Below, one piece after another: positions 63,192-64,000 of a DNA stretch of 64,000 bases (position 1 is its first letter; the number at the start of each line of letters is the position of its first letter). The notes under the pieces are model-generated. The model ran no database searches. It saw nothing but the letters and a program-made list of their open reading frames with translations, and had not been told where the DNA came from. The position numbers and the translations under genes are program-made. The stretch is from Pseudomonas sp. RIT623 (GTDB lineage Bacteria; Pseudomonadota; Gammaproteobacteria; Pseudomonadales; Pseudomonadaceae). The stretch is taken from NCBI RefSeq assembly GCF_004519305.1, contig NZ_SOZA01000029.1, forward strand, positions 1-64,000, written 5' to 3'.

Positions 63192-64000
63192 ATGATCGTC
63201 GACCGTCAAGGCAGGCGTTTTCGCAACCTGCGCGTCAGCCTGACTGCTGCCTGCAACTACGCCTGCACCTATTGCGTGCCCGACGGCAAGCGCCTGGTGG
63301 CGGCGCAGGACGAACTGTCGGCGGATGCGTTGGCCCGTGGCGTGGCGTACCTGGTGGAGGCGGCTGGCATCGAACGGTTGCGCATCACCGGCGGCGAGCC
63401 GCTGGTCAGTCCACGGTTGCAGGCGTTTCTCCTGGCGGTTGGCCAGCTCGGGCTCGAGGACATCAGCCTGACCACCAATGGTCAGTTGCTCTCACGCAAG
63501 TTGCCGCTGCTGCGCGATGCCGGCATTCGCCGGCTCAATGTCTCCCTCGATACCCTTGACCCGTTGGCATTCCGCCGGATCGCCCGCGGTGGCGACTTGG
63601 CCAGCGTGCTGGCGGGCATGGAACAGGCCAGTGCCGCCGGCATGGCAATCAAGGTCAACATGGTGCCGATGCGCGGGCAGAACCTCGACCAGGTCATGCC
63701 GATGCTGGAGTATTGCCTGGCTCATGGTTACGAGTTGCGTTTCATCGAGCTGATGCGCATGGGCCATCTGGCCCGTGAGCGCAACGCCTTCGTGCAACAG
63801 TTCGTCGGCCTCGAACAGTTGCTGGCGCTGATCGGCCAGGTGTACGCCTATGAGCAGGCGGCACGGCCCTTGGATGCCACGGCCTTGCGTTATCGCATTC
63901 CTGGCAAGGGGCACTTTGGCGTGATTGCCAACGAGAGCGTGCCGTTTTGCCGGAGCTGCTCGCGTCTGCGTCTGTCCTCCACTGGTTGGCTGCATGGCTG
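63192..64000 (+). CDS. moaA: GTP 3',8-cyclase MoaA (3' end outside window)
   Basis: 269 complete codons, open to the last base. Radical-SAM enzyme opening molybdenum-cofactor synthesis. N-terminal cluster ACNYACTYCVPDG (CxxxCxxC), RITGGEPLVSPRL, LTTNGQLLSRKLPLL, LNVSLDTLDPLAFRRI, RFIELMRMGH and the start of the C-terminal cluster FCRSCSRLRLSSTGWLHG. GGAGTCACCC precedes the ATG. About 55 residues are missing to the right. Confidence 0.96.
   Translation, partial: MIVDRQGRRFRNLRVSLTAACNYACTYCVPDGKRLVAAQDELSADALARGVAYLVEAAGIERLRITGGEPLVSPRLQAFLLAVGQLGLEDISLTTNGQLLSRKLPLLRDAGIRRLNVSLDTLDPLAFRRIARGGDLASVLAGMEQASAAGMAIKVNMVPMRGQNLDQVMPMLEYCLAHGYELRFIELMRMGHLARERNAFVQQFVGLEQLLALIGQVYAYEQAARPLDATALRYRIPGKGHFGVIANESVPFCRSCSRLRLSSTGWLHG

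Overview
The window is about 64 kb of high-GC gammaproteobacterial chromosome and reads as Pseudomonas core genome, most likely P. putida group. Four things point there: an Arg32-type elongation factor P with its rhamnosyltransferase EarP next door; many copies of the short inverted repeats (REP/REPIN, cores TGTAGGAGCGGCC and GTAGGAGCCGGC) that litter P. putida genomes; tRNA-Glu/tRNA-Gly, fadE and rne neighbourhoods of pseudomonad type; and gene order that, from memory, follows two separate blocks of P. aeruginosa PAO1 (roughly PA2811-PA2853 and PA2959-PA2985). I see no prophage, insertion sequence, integron or CRISPR array.

Layout. 1-3.2 kb: the end of a type I secretion operon (ATPase, HlyD adaptor, TolC channel; the substrate is off the left edge). 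3.3-16.1 kb: an accessory-flavoured stretch with an MFS exporter, a BdcA-like reductase divergent from a LysR regulator, a Gre-like factor, earP-efp, ohr-ohrR peroxide defence, two LysR genes flanking a TSUP transporter, a DUF1127 peptide, a YcaQ-type DNA glycosylase and a class II DAHP synthase. 16.2-28.9 kb: a SpeE-like protein, a DEAD-box helicase behind an elaborate folded leader, a LigB-type dioxygenase, tpm, htpX, alaA, then a redox-repair group (msrB, glutathione peroxidase, a SagS-like hybrid kinase, a DUF815 ATPase and a free-methionine-sulfoxide reductase). 29.3-29.9 kb: five tRNA genes in a Glu-Gly-Glu-Gly-Gly array containing a recent 161-bp duplication.

30-36 kb: fadE, a glutathione S-transferase and the yadGH ABC exporter, ending in an unusual tail-to-tail overlap with a DUF2062 gene. 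36.3-43.2 kb: comEC, then a tightly overlapping exbB-exbD-lpxK-ycaR-kdsB-ptp-murB operon for envelope biogenesis. 43.3-50 kb: rne (with a very long leader) divergent from rluC-HAD phosphatase-S49 peptidase. 50.4-60.9 kb: maf divergent from the fatty-acid and cell-envelope supercluster yceD-rpmF-plsX-fabD-fabG-acpP-fabF-pabC-mltG-tmk-holB-tatD. 61-64 kb: a class V aminotransferase, a TetR regulator and the start of moaA.

The proteins are mostly well-known families. The signals most worth following are non-coding: the deaD leader, which can form mutually exclusive stems and has its start codon locked in a perfect 9-bp hairpin; the roughly 730-nt rne leader; a probably leaderless yceD mRNA; a perfect palindrome in front of fabF; and a possible 3'UTR-derived RNA below the class V aminotransferase. 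All functional statements are homology inference from reading the sequence; no database search or folding program was run.
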